Source: Ramazzottius varieornatus (Eukaryota > Tardigrada > Eutardigrada > Parachela > Ramazzottiidae). Taken from it: a DNA stretch of 64,000 bases. A model generated the notes under the pieces. The model searched no databases. It was not told the origin of the DNA and saw nothing but the letters and a program-made list of their open reading frames with translations. Below are positions 10,271-20,864 of this stretch, piece after piece. The stretch spans positions 31,783-95,782 of the forward strand of contig BDGG01000002.1 of NCBI GenBank assembly GCA_001949185.1, in the 5' to 3' direction. The number at the start of each line of letters is the position of its first letter. Position 1 is the stretch's first letter. Position numbers and translations under genes: made by a program.

Positions 10271-11966
10271 TTATCCATTGATTTCGATAAATTCGCCGGA
10301 GACTGCACTTTTAAAGGAAGCGTCGGTGTTGGTTCGTGATCTGGAAAGACGCTCTGCGGAGTTGGCGGTTTGGAAGGAGGCGCTGGATGGCACTCTGCTT
10401 TCAGTCTTGAAAAGTGGGCTCTTGGTTGATGAGGCGGTTGAGGCCAGCCGTGCTGCGGCAAGTTGCTCCTGGCGCCCTTCGAAGGCCACTCTGAGGGGCG
10501 TAATTTCCTGCAGCGTGTTGTGCTGACTTCGCTGCCGTTGGGAGAAGGTCAGACGAAAGAAGGTTAGCCAGTTGAGCCAAACGATCAGTGCGGCCAGGAG
10601 GAGGCAGATGAGGGTGGTGACAAAGAGGAAGATGAAGAGGTTGATCCAGGGTACTTTCTCCGCCTCAGTCTCCAGCAAGGCGCCAGTTATGGTGGTCATG
10701 GTGGCCACTCCGGCATTGTGGGCGAACTTGCCAAAGCCCAAGCCAAGTCCCACGGTGTCTGAGCTGACGACAACGGGCACTGTCGACCACGCCAGAGGGC
10801 CGAAGCCGGTATAGCCCAAGCCGACCATCACCGTTAAGAGCGCCGCAGGGAATTGGGGGATGGTCAGCTCGAAGAGGAAGGCAAGAAAGAGGATGGCAGC
10901 GCAGCCCAGAAACCAGTATTCTCGGTGGCCAAACCTGTCCATCAAGTAGCCGGCCAGTGGTGCCAGCAGCCCCATGTCGTAGACTAGGCCGACGACATAA
11001 CTAGAAGCTGACTCTGAGAAAGCGTAAGCTTGCTGTAAAGACCAACCACAGTGTCATAGATGGAAGATATAGTATATGTCTGATATTTGCATTGGCTTAC
11101 GGAGATATAATTGGGTCCGTTGGCGGTGAAGGTGGAGACGGTGCCGTAGTAGAAGAAGATGATGAGGGTGATGGCCCAGAAGAGATGGTCGAAGCTCTTG
11201 ATGGCCAGCCACAAGGAAGAAGGCTGGCCAGTGGCCGTGGAGGTCCAGACCACACCCAGGGCCCCCGACTTGTTGTCCAGGTAGGATAAAATGACCGCCG
11301 ACGCCGAAGCGATGATAACCATGCCGACGGAGAACCACATGACACCTCGCATGCCGATATAGGGTAAGAGGGCGCCCAAAATCAGGTAGGCCGATGCGTC
11401 GCCGATCCTGTCGAACATGATGTGAAGGGAGAAGGATATGCCTAGCTCCTTGTAGAAGAACCATCCTGCTTTTATCCGATGGCCCAGCACTCCGTAAGAG
11501 CCGGCAGCCAGTCCCAGGATGATCCGACCAAGAACCAGCAGACCTAACGAGGCACCGCGCGACTTGACGTAAGCGCCGAGCGTGAAGATTATCCTGGAAA
11601 AGCCATCGACATTAATCCAAACGTCATTGCGCTTGCATGCGCCAATATCATCAGTCGGATGGTAACAGTATATACTTACGGGCCTATAAGGTAGAAGGAG
11701 GCTGTTACCAGTAGCGCAAACTTGGTTCCATATCTGTCGCTGATGGCACCGGCCAGCAAGGAAGCTGCCGCCGCTGCCCAGCTGTACATGGAGATGACAA
11801 CATTGAACTGCAGGATATCAATGTCCAGACATGCATCTTCACCGTTACGGCATTCCTCGGCGGTCCCTGTCAGCCGCTGGACCAGAATACTGCTTTCCGA
11901 GATGAAGAACTCACTGAAGAAGGAGATGGCGCAAACCCAGAAGAGAATCCACCATCGCGTATCCAT
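10271..11966 (-). CDS. MFSD1-like major facilitator transporter
   Basis: Exons 11966-11680, 11593-11101 and 11032-10271 join in phases 2 and 0 to give 513 residues. A cytosolic start (MDTRWWILF) leads into about twelve hydrophobic segments. The MFS loop 2-3 signature is AGAISDRYGTK. The segment HRIKAGWFFYKELGISFSL resembles the MFSD1 WFKGKEL motif, and the C-terminal half carries GYLMDRFGHREYW. The last about 80 residues are a charged cytoplasmic tail. MFSD1 relatives are lysosomal dipeptide/amino-acid exporters; substrate here is unknown. Its broken tandem copy lies just upstream at 12400-14374. Confidence 0.82.
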
Positions 11967-11999
11967 CAAGAATATCCATCAGTACCGTCCACCCCTCTC

Positions 12000-12399
12000 C
12001 CCCCACTCCAGCCATGCATGTACAAGTAATAAAGGTCCTCTGACAGCAGTCATTGCGGTATTTCCTCAGATAGTCAGTACACCAGGTTGTTGTCTGTCAG
12101 TAACAGACAAAAGCCTCGAAGACGATGAGAAACGTCAGGATAAACTCGCCTTGTTGCGAATACCTGGCAGCCAAATGTGCCGCTATTACATTTGGCCGCG
12201 AGCATTTTTCCAAGCAGTTCTTTTCAGTGCGAAGCACCAGTACGGCCAGTAAAACACTTTGTGTACAGTATCTAGAGGACGGGCATAAGATGCATACTTT
12301 TATCTGTGACTATGAAATTGGCTGTTTGAGGGGGTGGTATCCACAAGCACAGTGCATTGATCCTTGAGTTTGTGGGAAGGCGTTAGGCGGTGTGCCCTC
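12000..12399. other. Spacer between transporter and its broken copy
   Basis: No supported coding sequence. Frames here are short and lack splice context. Confidence 0.35.
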
Positions 12400-14374
12400 C
12401 GACTGTCTAAAAAGGTGATAAGGGGAGAGATGATAATATAAGGCAAATGGCGGTCAAGACCACCAAGAAGGACAAGTAGGCTGGCTAGGGGACAGCGCCG
12501 GTGCTTCCATTCATGTTGAGGATGGCTCCCGAGGCCATGGTGGTCAGTCCACATCCCATGTAGGCCGCCAACTTGCCCGTACCCAAGGGCAGGCCCACAC
12601 TTTCGCTGGCCACTACCAAGGGTATACTGGTCCCGGCTACCGGCCAAAAAATGGTGTAGCCTAGGCCGGTGAAAGCCGCCAGCACAGCGGCCGGGAAGGA
12701 GGTTCCCACCGTCAGGACCAGCAGGAAGGCCAGAAAGGCCAGGGCAACGGAGGCCGACAGGCTGTGCTCTCTTCTACCCTGCATACCTGTCCGTCATCCA
12801 ACCCACCACTGGCGACAGAACACCGATTTCGTACACTACGCCCACCACATAGCTCGACGTTGCCTCCGAAAATTGATAAGTGGTCTGCAAGGCTTTGCGG
12901 AAGTTTATCATTATGTACGAGGTAAAACTAGCGGACTAGTCCATGTCAAATCGCATGAGGTAGTGGTTAGCCCTGCATCTCATCATCCGCTGATCAGACC
13001 TCGCCATGTTTTACTTTATTCGATAGAAGAAAACGTCGTTCTATTTGTCAAACATAGTATACAGGAAAAAAAGAGCGGATTTGTTGAGAGCAAGGGCGTA
13101 TTGAGGTCCCTAGAAGGTCCGCAATTTGGCCCTTTTTCTACGAAGTTTCTAGGGAATGTTAGTCCGGGTTGTGCCAGGCACGGGCCTGACAGGCGACATC
13201 GTAGAAGAAGGGCCAAATTGTGGAACTTTCAGCGACCTCAATACGCTCTTGGTCGAGAGACATCCACTGGGAAGAGGGACAGCCGACGCAATATTAAAAG
13301 CCTGTTTTTCATAAAAACGAGCTGATTTTAATCATTCAAGTTACGCTACACATGCGTGTGTAGAATTTTGAGGGTGGGCAACTCCACCATGCAATTTCAC
13401 AGGGACAACTCCGCTTTTTTTACTTCGCTTGAGTAGGTGTTGAGTGGGGATGGGGCCCGATGGGCACATAATTATACATAGAGGGTTAAGCTAGATGGTA
13501 GAATGCACTAACCGCCAGTAGATAGGGTCCATCGGCAATGAAGGCCTGGATGGCTCCTTCGTAGAGAAAGAGGAGGATGACGAGGAGTCAAAAGAAGACG
13601 TCGAAATAAGCCAGAGAAAACCACAGCGTTCTGGGTCGAAGGTTACGGGGATTGCTCCATCCGATGCCCAACCTTCTTTGCGAATCGAGATGAGCCATTA
13701 CAGCCAGCCCCAAGGCCGCAACCATGGAGAACATGAAGCCCAACTATAGACAAGCCTCCAGGCCCAGCGGCCCGACAAGGGCGCCAAAGAGTAGAAAGAC
13801 GGCAGCCGCACCTAGTCGATCAAAGAGAATTTCCACCGAGAAAGCCAGGGCCAGCTCCTTGCCCATGAACCGTCCAGCCTTCACTCGGTGAACAATGATA
13901 GCGTAGGCGCCGCTTCCCAGCCCGAACAACAAACGTCCCATCACCATCAGAGCATAAGCGCCGCTCGTCGTCCTTGCGTAAACACCCAGAGTGAAAATCG
14001 ACCTAAGATAAAGGTGCCCTTGGACACTTTCCCGTTAGCATGGAAATGCCACTCCCCCCTCCATGGCTGACTTACGTGCTTACAATCATGGAAGCTGCGC
14101 AGAGCCATAAAGCGTGCTTTGTTCCATGTTGGACAATGACGACACCGGCAAAGAGCGCTGCAATGGCTCGCGTCCAGAAGTCAACGGAGATGATGGTGTT
14201 GAACTGATACAAGTTGAAGTTGAGGCAGGTACTAGCTGTTGGCGTTGCCACATTGGGCGGCGGTGCCGGTCAGGCGTTGGACCAGTATACTGGCTTCCTT
14301 GTCGAAGAAGGTCGGGAAAAAGACGCTGAAGCAACAGGTGGCCAGCACCCACCATCGCCTCTCCATCGGCCAAC
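12400..14374 (-). pseudogene. Broken MFSD1-like transporter paralogue
   Basis: Similar to the transporter at 10271-11966 over its length. The N-terminal exon starts MERRWWVLATCCFSVFF at 14365 and shares ASILVQRLTGTA with the intact copy. It breaks at 14232-14234 with TAG plus a frameshift, after which NFNLYQFNTIISVDFWTR resumes in another frame. The middle exon (GRLLFGLGSGAYAIIVHRVK) ends at TAG 13744-13746, exactly where the intact copy has Trp in GVMWFSV, with homologous sequence continuing beyond. The C-terminal exon (GLGYTIFWPVAGTSIPLVV) hits TAG 12485-12487 where the intact copy has VPW. Three independent lesions make a functional protein unlikely. The long internal intron contains a foldback element. 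Confidence 0.8.
13080..13256. repeat. Foldback element (about 58-bp arms)
   Basis: The left arm (about 13083-13140, AAGGGCGTATTGAGGTC to GGCCCTTTTTCTACGA) is the reverse complement, with a few differences, of the right arm (about 13197-13255, TCGTAGAAGAAGGGCC to GACCTCAATACGCTCTTGG). The arms enclose a loop of about 56 bp. It lies in an intron of the broken transporter gene. Confidence 0.7.
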
Positions 14375-15673
14375 TACCGCCGTCTGCTGACTACTGCTGC
14401 TACCCACATGAGGCAGTGGAGTTAAAGGTAGAGAGAAATCATTAAAAGACCAATGTTGTCATCGATATAGCTGGCAGGTGTGTACTGATCATGGGGTAGC
14501 ACTATAGGTAAAACCGACACATGTGGCTGCCTGATGGAGGTCCTTGCGGCGCTTTACCTGCTGCCTTATACCAACTTCATCACCTTCAGTAGTAGCCTAG
14601 GTCTGCTGGTAGAAGGTTTCCCTAACGCAATGTACGCTTAGCCTCTGACCACCAGCGGCAATGGGCGAATAGACGGTCATCGACCAGCGAATACTGTACT
14701 GCAGATCAAAAGCTAGCTTTCAAAGGAGTGGAAGCTGGCATTCGCTTGAGAAATTGCGTAGGCCGTCTGAAAGAGGAAAAGACTGCTGCCTAGGGTATAG
14801 CGCTATTCTCGTGTAGAACGATGGGTCTTTAGGGAAGAAGCTCATTGTCAATCATGGTGCTCCATCGGCCAGCAATGACTGGATAGGTGCTGGCGGCCAT
14901 TGCGATGAGCAAGACGAGGGGAGGCAGAAGAGGTGTAGTTGGCGTAGAGAGAGTACCCTACTGACGGTGGTCAGCCATCGCTGGCACTGCTCCATCCCCT
15001 CGCCATCGGTAGCCCTGGCCCAATCCATGTCAGCAAGACAGCAGCAAGTCTGTCCACTCAGCACTACATCATGGACTTTGCTTATAATCAGCATAGTATG
15101 GCCGCAGCAATGTATCCCCCTGGCTGGCAGACAAAATGTGAACAACAGTGGCCTTGATCCACTGTCTTTGGCCAACTATTGCGCCCAACCATACCAGCTA
15201 AAGGAATGTCTATTGTGCTAGCTCGCGGGGGCAGTGTCGCCCCCGAGCCTATATCCGCAACAGACGTATCCCATCATTCTCAAGTCTGATATTTCTCTCA
15301 GCCTTGGACAACAGTCACAGCAAAAGCTCAAGCTATCGTCGGCAGGCAAGCAAGCGAAAGTTATGAGCCTTGTGCTCAATTCGATTCGATTGCCCAGTAG
15401 CGCAGTGGTTGGAGGTGCTCATCTACACTTCACTGAAGTAAAAAGCCTCAAAGGACAGTGGAACTTCACCGAGAAAATACTAAAAGTAAAAACATTGAGC
15501 CTAAATTTGTGGCCGTCAACCTGGCTTAGTTAGCGACAGTCTCTGCACAGGTGGTGGCGGTAACCAGGGCCCCGACCATGGCCACTGATGAACTTACAAG
15601 CATAGCGTACGGGGGGTAGACGGTAGGCACAAAGTCACAAGACATCTTTGGCCTAGTTGACACTTGCCAGCTG
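14375..15673. other. Intergenic, possible transporter debris
   Basis: Scattered short hydrophobic frames on the minus strand (for example PLVLLIAMAASTYPVIAG near 14860-14930) could be remains of a further transporter copy, but no alignable MFS motif was found. No gene is called. Confidence 0.3.
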
Positions 15674-18600
15674 TCAGAGATCCGTCTGCAAAGGGATGAA
15701 AAATAAGGCGGCTGGTCCAAAGTGCAGGCTAACGCTAAGGGATCAAGTAGTATATGTCTGACAACTTACTTCTTCGTACTGGGGTTCGTGGAGGATGGAG
15801 CGGAGGCTGGCGCCGCCTGTCTGTGTACCTTCCGACAGAAGCAAGTTGGTGTCGCCGTCGGGCCGCAACTTGATGCCCTCGTTGGGCAGTTTGGGGCTGT
15901 TGCTGATGCTCCCCCTCAGTGGGCCATTTCTGGTTATGGGATAGGCTGGGTTAGAGCTGACCGAGCTACGAATGGACTCGCTGCGTTGCCTGACGACATC
16001 GTAGGCACTGCTACAGAGACAAGACAAGACTGTACCATCATTCTTTTCTGCCCAGACAGCTAGTAGGGCACAGCTGGAGACTTACACCACCTCCTGCAGG
16101 TCGGCCACCGAGATGAGGACATTCTCCACCGATAGGCCTTCCACAGGCTGGCTGTGACCCTCGCGGAGCAGCAGGCCACGGGCTAGAGCCGTCAAGCGCA
16201 CCTTGCGGTAGGCGTGGGGCGAGGCTGAGCCGGAGGGCGGGTGGGAAGGATAGCCGGCTGAAGAGGACGCGTCGGTGGCAGCGCCGTTGGCTGCACTGGC
16301 CACAATGTCCGGCGGCAACATTGGACCGCTGCCCCCACCTCTGACCATACTACCGCTGGACCGGCCAAAGTGGAGAGGCGATATCGACGAGGGAATCGAC
16401 GTCCTACATGACACCAACATTCACCCAACACAAGCTTCATTGTCCATCATTGGCAGCTTTGGCCGCCGAAGAATGTTTTGGGGGAAATGAGGGCTAAAGG
16501 TGCTAGTACCTGCTGAGGCTGCCACGATGCTGCAGGGCGGCCAGGCTGCCGGGGATGGGCAAGGAGCCTGTGTTTCGGCTGGAGAGGCGCAGGGGGATAT
16601 TGGCCAGTTTGAAGGCATTACCGGCAATGGCGAAAGGATGGAAAACCTTCTCGGCCATAAACTCTTGGTACCTAAAGGGGCATGACCAGTTGAAAGAGCA
16701 GAGACGCCACTGCAAGTTGCAAATCTCGGGCTGGACGTTAGTTACCGCTTGGCATAGGCCGTCGGATGGCAAACGGAAATGGTCGATCCGTCATGGATGA
16801 CCGACTTGAAGGCATGCTCCAGCTTCTTCCGCAAGCGCCAATGCTGTAAAATGTCGATAATACCGATGAATATCAGCAAGCGCTCACCTGTCAACATAAG
16901 TATACAATCATATCTCCATCATTCTGCCTACCGAATTCTGCCTACTGAATTTCTATCAAGATAAATAATTCTGAAATATGGGCTCTGGGCAGAGCTCCTC
17001 AGAAGTCTGGGGTCATAGCGTAGAGACATAATCGATGAAATTTAGACAAGGGTAGCCCAAGGGTAGGGGTCGGGGCTTGCCATGTGGAGGCAAAGAATTT
17101 TCAAGAAAAAGCTGAAACCCTCCCTTGCCCTTGTTAAAAGTCATCAGCGCTGTGCCTCTACCCCATGACCCCAGACTTCTGAGAAACCTTGCCCACAGCC
17201 CATATTCCTTCGTGCCTTTCTTGGTTCTTGCCATAAGACTTCCGCCAGTGACGTTGGGGTCGATGTTAGCTCGGAGGAGTAATGCGTTGAGCTCGTCGTC
17301 GTTCATTTGTGAGACGGCTGATTGCTGCCTGACAAAGGCCTCCTCGCCTTGCAGTTCCGTTTCCGGCGGGGTGTCGGGATTGTTATTGCGCGGCATGGCA
17401 GCCAATCGATGACGATTAATGGAGCGTGTCCGACCCAAACCTTTGCTGCCTTCCTCATTGGGACTCTCTGTTGCCACCCCTGTTTCTTTGCCCTCCCTCT
17501 CATCCCGAACGTCCTGATCCAGATTATGAATACCTACAACAACCACAACGGACATTAAGGCTATTTCCAATTCAGTCCTCTTAGAGCTTAATAAAGCATA
17601 AGCTCTCGCACTTCAGGCACCTGCATACGTCAGCCTCATTCAATCATCACGTTTACCCAGTATGCAGGCGCCAGCTGAGCCCGTACGCTGCATTTGAATT
17701 GGATATCTATCAGCCACCCACATACACGACAATGCTTGTTCGGCTGCAAGCGCAAGCATGCAGGTGCTTGTTGTTGGCGCATGTCAACGCTCGATTCTGG
17801 TTCATTGCGTCACACTGGCCTTTTCTTATGATAGATCATATTGTGTGAGGAAAAGATGAGCGTACCTAGAAGAAGGCTGTAGTCCATGATCTTGAAGCTC
17901 TGGAGGACGAGGCAGTCGCGCTTGAAGAGGCTCATCAGCTGCAGGTAGGTCTCGTTGTCCAGATAGATGCCGTCGGCATACAGGTGCAAAAAGTCCACAT
18001 CTTTCAGCGTGGGCACGGCCTTCTCCTTCTCCTTCTCCGAGGCGAAGCGGTTGTAGGTGGAGCCCTTGAGATCAAACTTGTGGTGATACTTTATCCGCCG
18101 CGGCAGCAGATTGTCCATGACGATGATGCGCACGTTCTTGCCAAAAGCCTTGTAGCAATATAAGCCTGCGAAGGAAAGCCCCATCAAACAGACACATACA
18201 AGACGGAGGGTTATCCTGCTGACCGAAGAACTTGGGCAAGAGTGTACGAGGGTTCTGGACGATATTCATATAGTACTGCGGTAGCAGCTTGAGGAGGAAG
18301 CCGGCTTCACTATGATCCACCGTCTTGATGATGAACATCTCGTCCTCCGTCAAGTAGAACAAGGAGCCGCTGGCCCCAGGATTGGAGATCTCGATCAGCC
18401 CTTCCACACAGATCGACATCTAGACATGAACAGAAGGGACATTAAGGGCAGCACGCTGTTACGGCACAGCGCGACGACCAACCATGTAGTCCTCTGGCGA
18501 GATGTCAAAGACTTCCCTAAAATGGCGGAAAGCGATGGGTGCGTAGGTTTTGAAGTGAAAGTCGCCAAAGTTGTGGGCAGGAGTGAACTTGGTGCCGGCT

Positions 18601-19302
18601 TCGGGGTGAAAAACAATCTCCGTATTCTCAAAGTCGGTGAAGAGGACGTCGCGCTCCGGCTCGCTAGCCAACTTCCCCACCGAATGCCGTATTCCTTCCT
18701 GGATACTCTGCATCAGCTTGCTGGAAGGTACCTATAAACGGCGTCGAATCAGAAGATGGCCATCTCCGACCATCATCCTTCATGAAAGAGCATGCATACG
18801 TCGTCCATGCACAGTGGCCGCGATGGAAGCACGGCGTAGTGTATTATGCCGTAACCTGAACGGCAAACGTCAATGCGAAATGCAAAGCACCCAAGGGCGC
18901 ATGACGTCACCAATTAGGCCTCTACTCCAAGACTAACGCTTAACGTCATGAGCCTGTACTGTTACATCGTATACTACATACCCGTTTATAGGAGATGTTG
19001 CCTTCTTGATCCACTCTGCGATGCCCAATCTTGTGCTTGCCCTGCATCCGCGGGAAGCCTTCTCCTTCCGAGTTGCGTCTTTCCCTGTGGCCATCGTCGG
19101 GAAGTTTGCCTTTGAGGGAAGAGGGGAAGCCGTTGGGCAGGGGTTCGGTGACAGGGCTAGGGGAGCTGAACAGGTAAGGCTCCGAGATTGACATTGGCCC
19201 AGCCATCAGCAACGAATCCCGATATGGCCCCACTTGCAAGCTGGTCGGACTTCTTTCGTCGGACCTCTCCATCATGTCGACAACAAGCTGCTGGGACAAT
19301 CT
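15674..19302 (-). CDS. PIP5K1: Phosphatidylinositol-4-phosphate 5-kinase, type I
   Basis: Makes PI(4,5)P2 from PI4P. Exons read: about 19302-18982 (ending [19 protein letters not shown]), 18731-18483, 18419-about 18225, about 18170-17866, 17533-17216, 16887-16746, 16671-16510, about 16410-16089, about 16017-15770 and a 12-nt exon 15685-15674. Kinase motifs: [52 protein letters not shown] and [12 protein letters not shown]. The activation loop reads KKLEHAFK; the Glu after Leu is the type I (4-phosphate) specificity residue. The Ser/Gly-rich tail would end ETDL, a class I PDZ ligand. One intron contains a MITE. No start is assigned: the first exon opens at a splice acceptor, so a 5' exon is missing. 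Confidence 0.9.
16976..17205. mobile_element. Palindromic MITE, family 1, intact copy in a PIP5K intron
   Basis: Terminal inverted repeats ATATGGGCT(C/G)TGGGCA at both ends, with longer inner inverted arms (TCAGAAGTCTGGGGTCAT and its reverse complement). The 230-bp element has no coding capacity. A second copy, in the opposite orientation and lacking one end, lies at 50910-51124. It begins about 10 bp inside the PIP5K intron. Confidence 0.8.
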
Positions 19303-20340
19303 GCGAAGAAGCTGTCCATCAAGTCTTTCTTATATTATCACAACGCATTACGTAAAAATCGAAAGGTACGAGACGCACCAGACGGTGACTATGACCAATA
19401 ACATTTGGTAAACACTCACGCAGCAAGGTAAGTCACTGTCGCGCCAATGATGCCATCGGTGCGGAACACTGGAAGCTGTCAACACCGTGACGAAACTTGG
19501 AAGGAAGACCTCCGTTGATTAACTTGACGGTGAATCGATGCCCAGAAGAGCACGATCAAAGAAGCGCAGGCTTCGTAGCGGAGTGGTGCAAAGGTTTCCC
19601 TTCTAATGCCTCGCAAGGATCGTATTTGTGAAGGACAACACAAACCTTCAAGCATCCCCGATGGGCCACTCAGCAGGAACTGCTAGTCTGCTACTTGCCT
19701 CTGGCAATCACTGATGTGCTGCTGAAGCGCGCGTTGCTGGAGGGAAGGACCCGTAAAGTATCCTTGACGTCATGCGTCAAAGAATAATTTGGGGAAGATT
19801 TTAGTCATGATGTAATCATTCTGTGACGTACCAGATTGTTAATTTGACCGAAAAGTAAGGTGATTCAATCAACCTCCACCGCAGCTTGGGTATGAAAAAG
19901 AAACAAAATCACACTTCGGTTGATTGACTGCACCTGTTAGCTCAATATTTGAAAAATCACTTCTACCGGAATTCGATGCCAAGGTTTCCTATATACGACA
20001 CCTGGTTCCGGTAAATTTATGGCCTACCATTTTAACTTTGTGCGTTTTTGGCTTGCCATGCTCCGACAGACGCGCGCTTCAGCAGCACATCAGTGCTGGC
20101 AATGGCAAATTTTGATGAATCTTTTAACTCTTTTTTCTAAATAAAAAGATTTACAAAATAATGACAGAGCCGCCTGAAACCGCATCGCAAAACGAATGGA
20201 TCACTTTCGCAATATAGCGATGCGGTACGGTCGCCGAACGTCGTGATACCGCCATCATAGCAAAACGTAGCGCTTGATTGAGTTGAATGGGTGCACCGAA
20301 ATTATGATGACTGTAGTGCACCGGAACCGGTAGTACCGCT
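19303..20340. other. Intergenic between PIP5K and EIF3C
   Basis: Likely holds the missing 5' exon and promoter of the minus-strand PIP5K. No gene is supported. Confidence 0.35.
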
Positions 20341-20348
20341 TCGCCGTA

Positions 20349-20653
20349 CACCCAATGCGAACCAGCGATGGACGGGTGATTTACTCAGTGCATTATCCAA
20401 AGCACAGAACGGCTTCGCAACACCAGGCGCATCCCATCTTTGGAACGGCAATCAGTCAATCAGTATTTTCCGCATGAGAAATGATGTTCTGAATGTTGTT
20501 CGAACACCGGGTCTTTTGTTCAGTAAAGGTAGGATTTGTGCATTGATAACAAAGTTTCCTGTTACACCGGTTCTTGGCGGGTCGTAACTGACAGTCCCGT
20601 GATTTCGGATATTAGGCTGAGTAAATCACCCGTCCACCGCTGATGCGAACCGC
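20349..20653. mobile_element. MITE-like foldback upstream of EIF3C
   Basis: The arm at about 20349-20383 (GCGAACCAGCGATGGACGGG then TGATTTACTCAG) recurs inverted at about 20612-20650 (CTGAGTAAATCACCCGTCC then ACCGCTGATGCGAA). The interior has no supported reading frame. It ends about 210 bp before the EIF3C start codon, so it may overlap the promoter. Confidence 0.65.
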
Positions 20654-20864
20654 GATAAATTATTTTTAAAATTAATTTTAGTTCGTTTCTTCGTCGAGGT
20701 CGGATCGATGCTGGCATCTGTTCTCCTGAGGGTTATCTTCTGACGTTCAAAGGTGATATTACTCTTTGTTGATCCTGGTAAGTGCGAGAAGGATCTGTGA
20801 GGAGATGAAGTGTGGTTGGAAGCTGCGGAGTTGATTTGTGGCTGGTTGTAGGGGTTGATCGAAG

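Noticed and set aside
15395..15425. tRNA A-box-like string (GTAGCGCAGTGGTTGGAGGT)
   Set aside because: No matching B box or cloverleaf could be drawn; at best a SINE head fragment.
16192..16440. Pro/Arg-rich alternative frame over the PIP5K tail exon
   Set aside because: The other frame splices in phase with both neighbours and continues the PIP5K protein.
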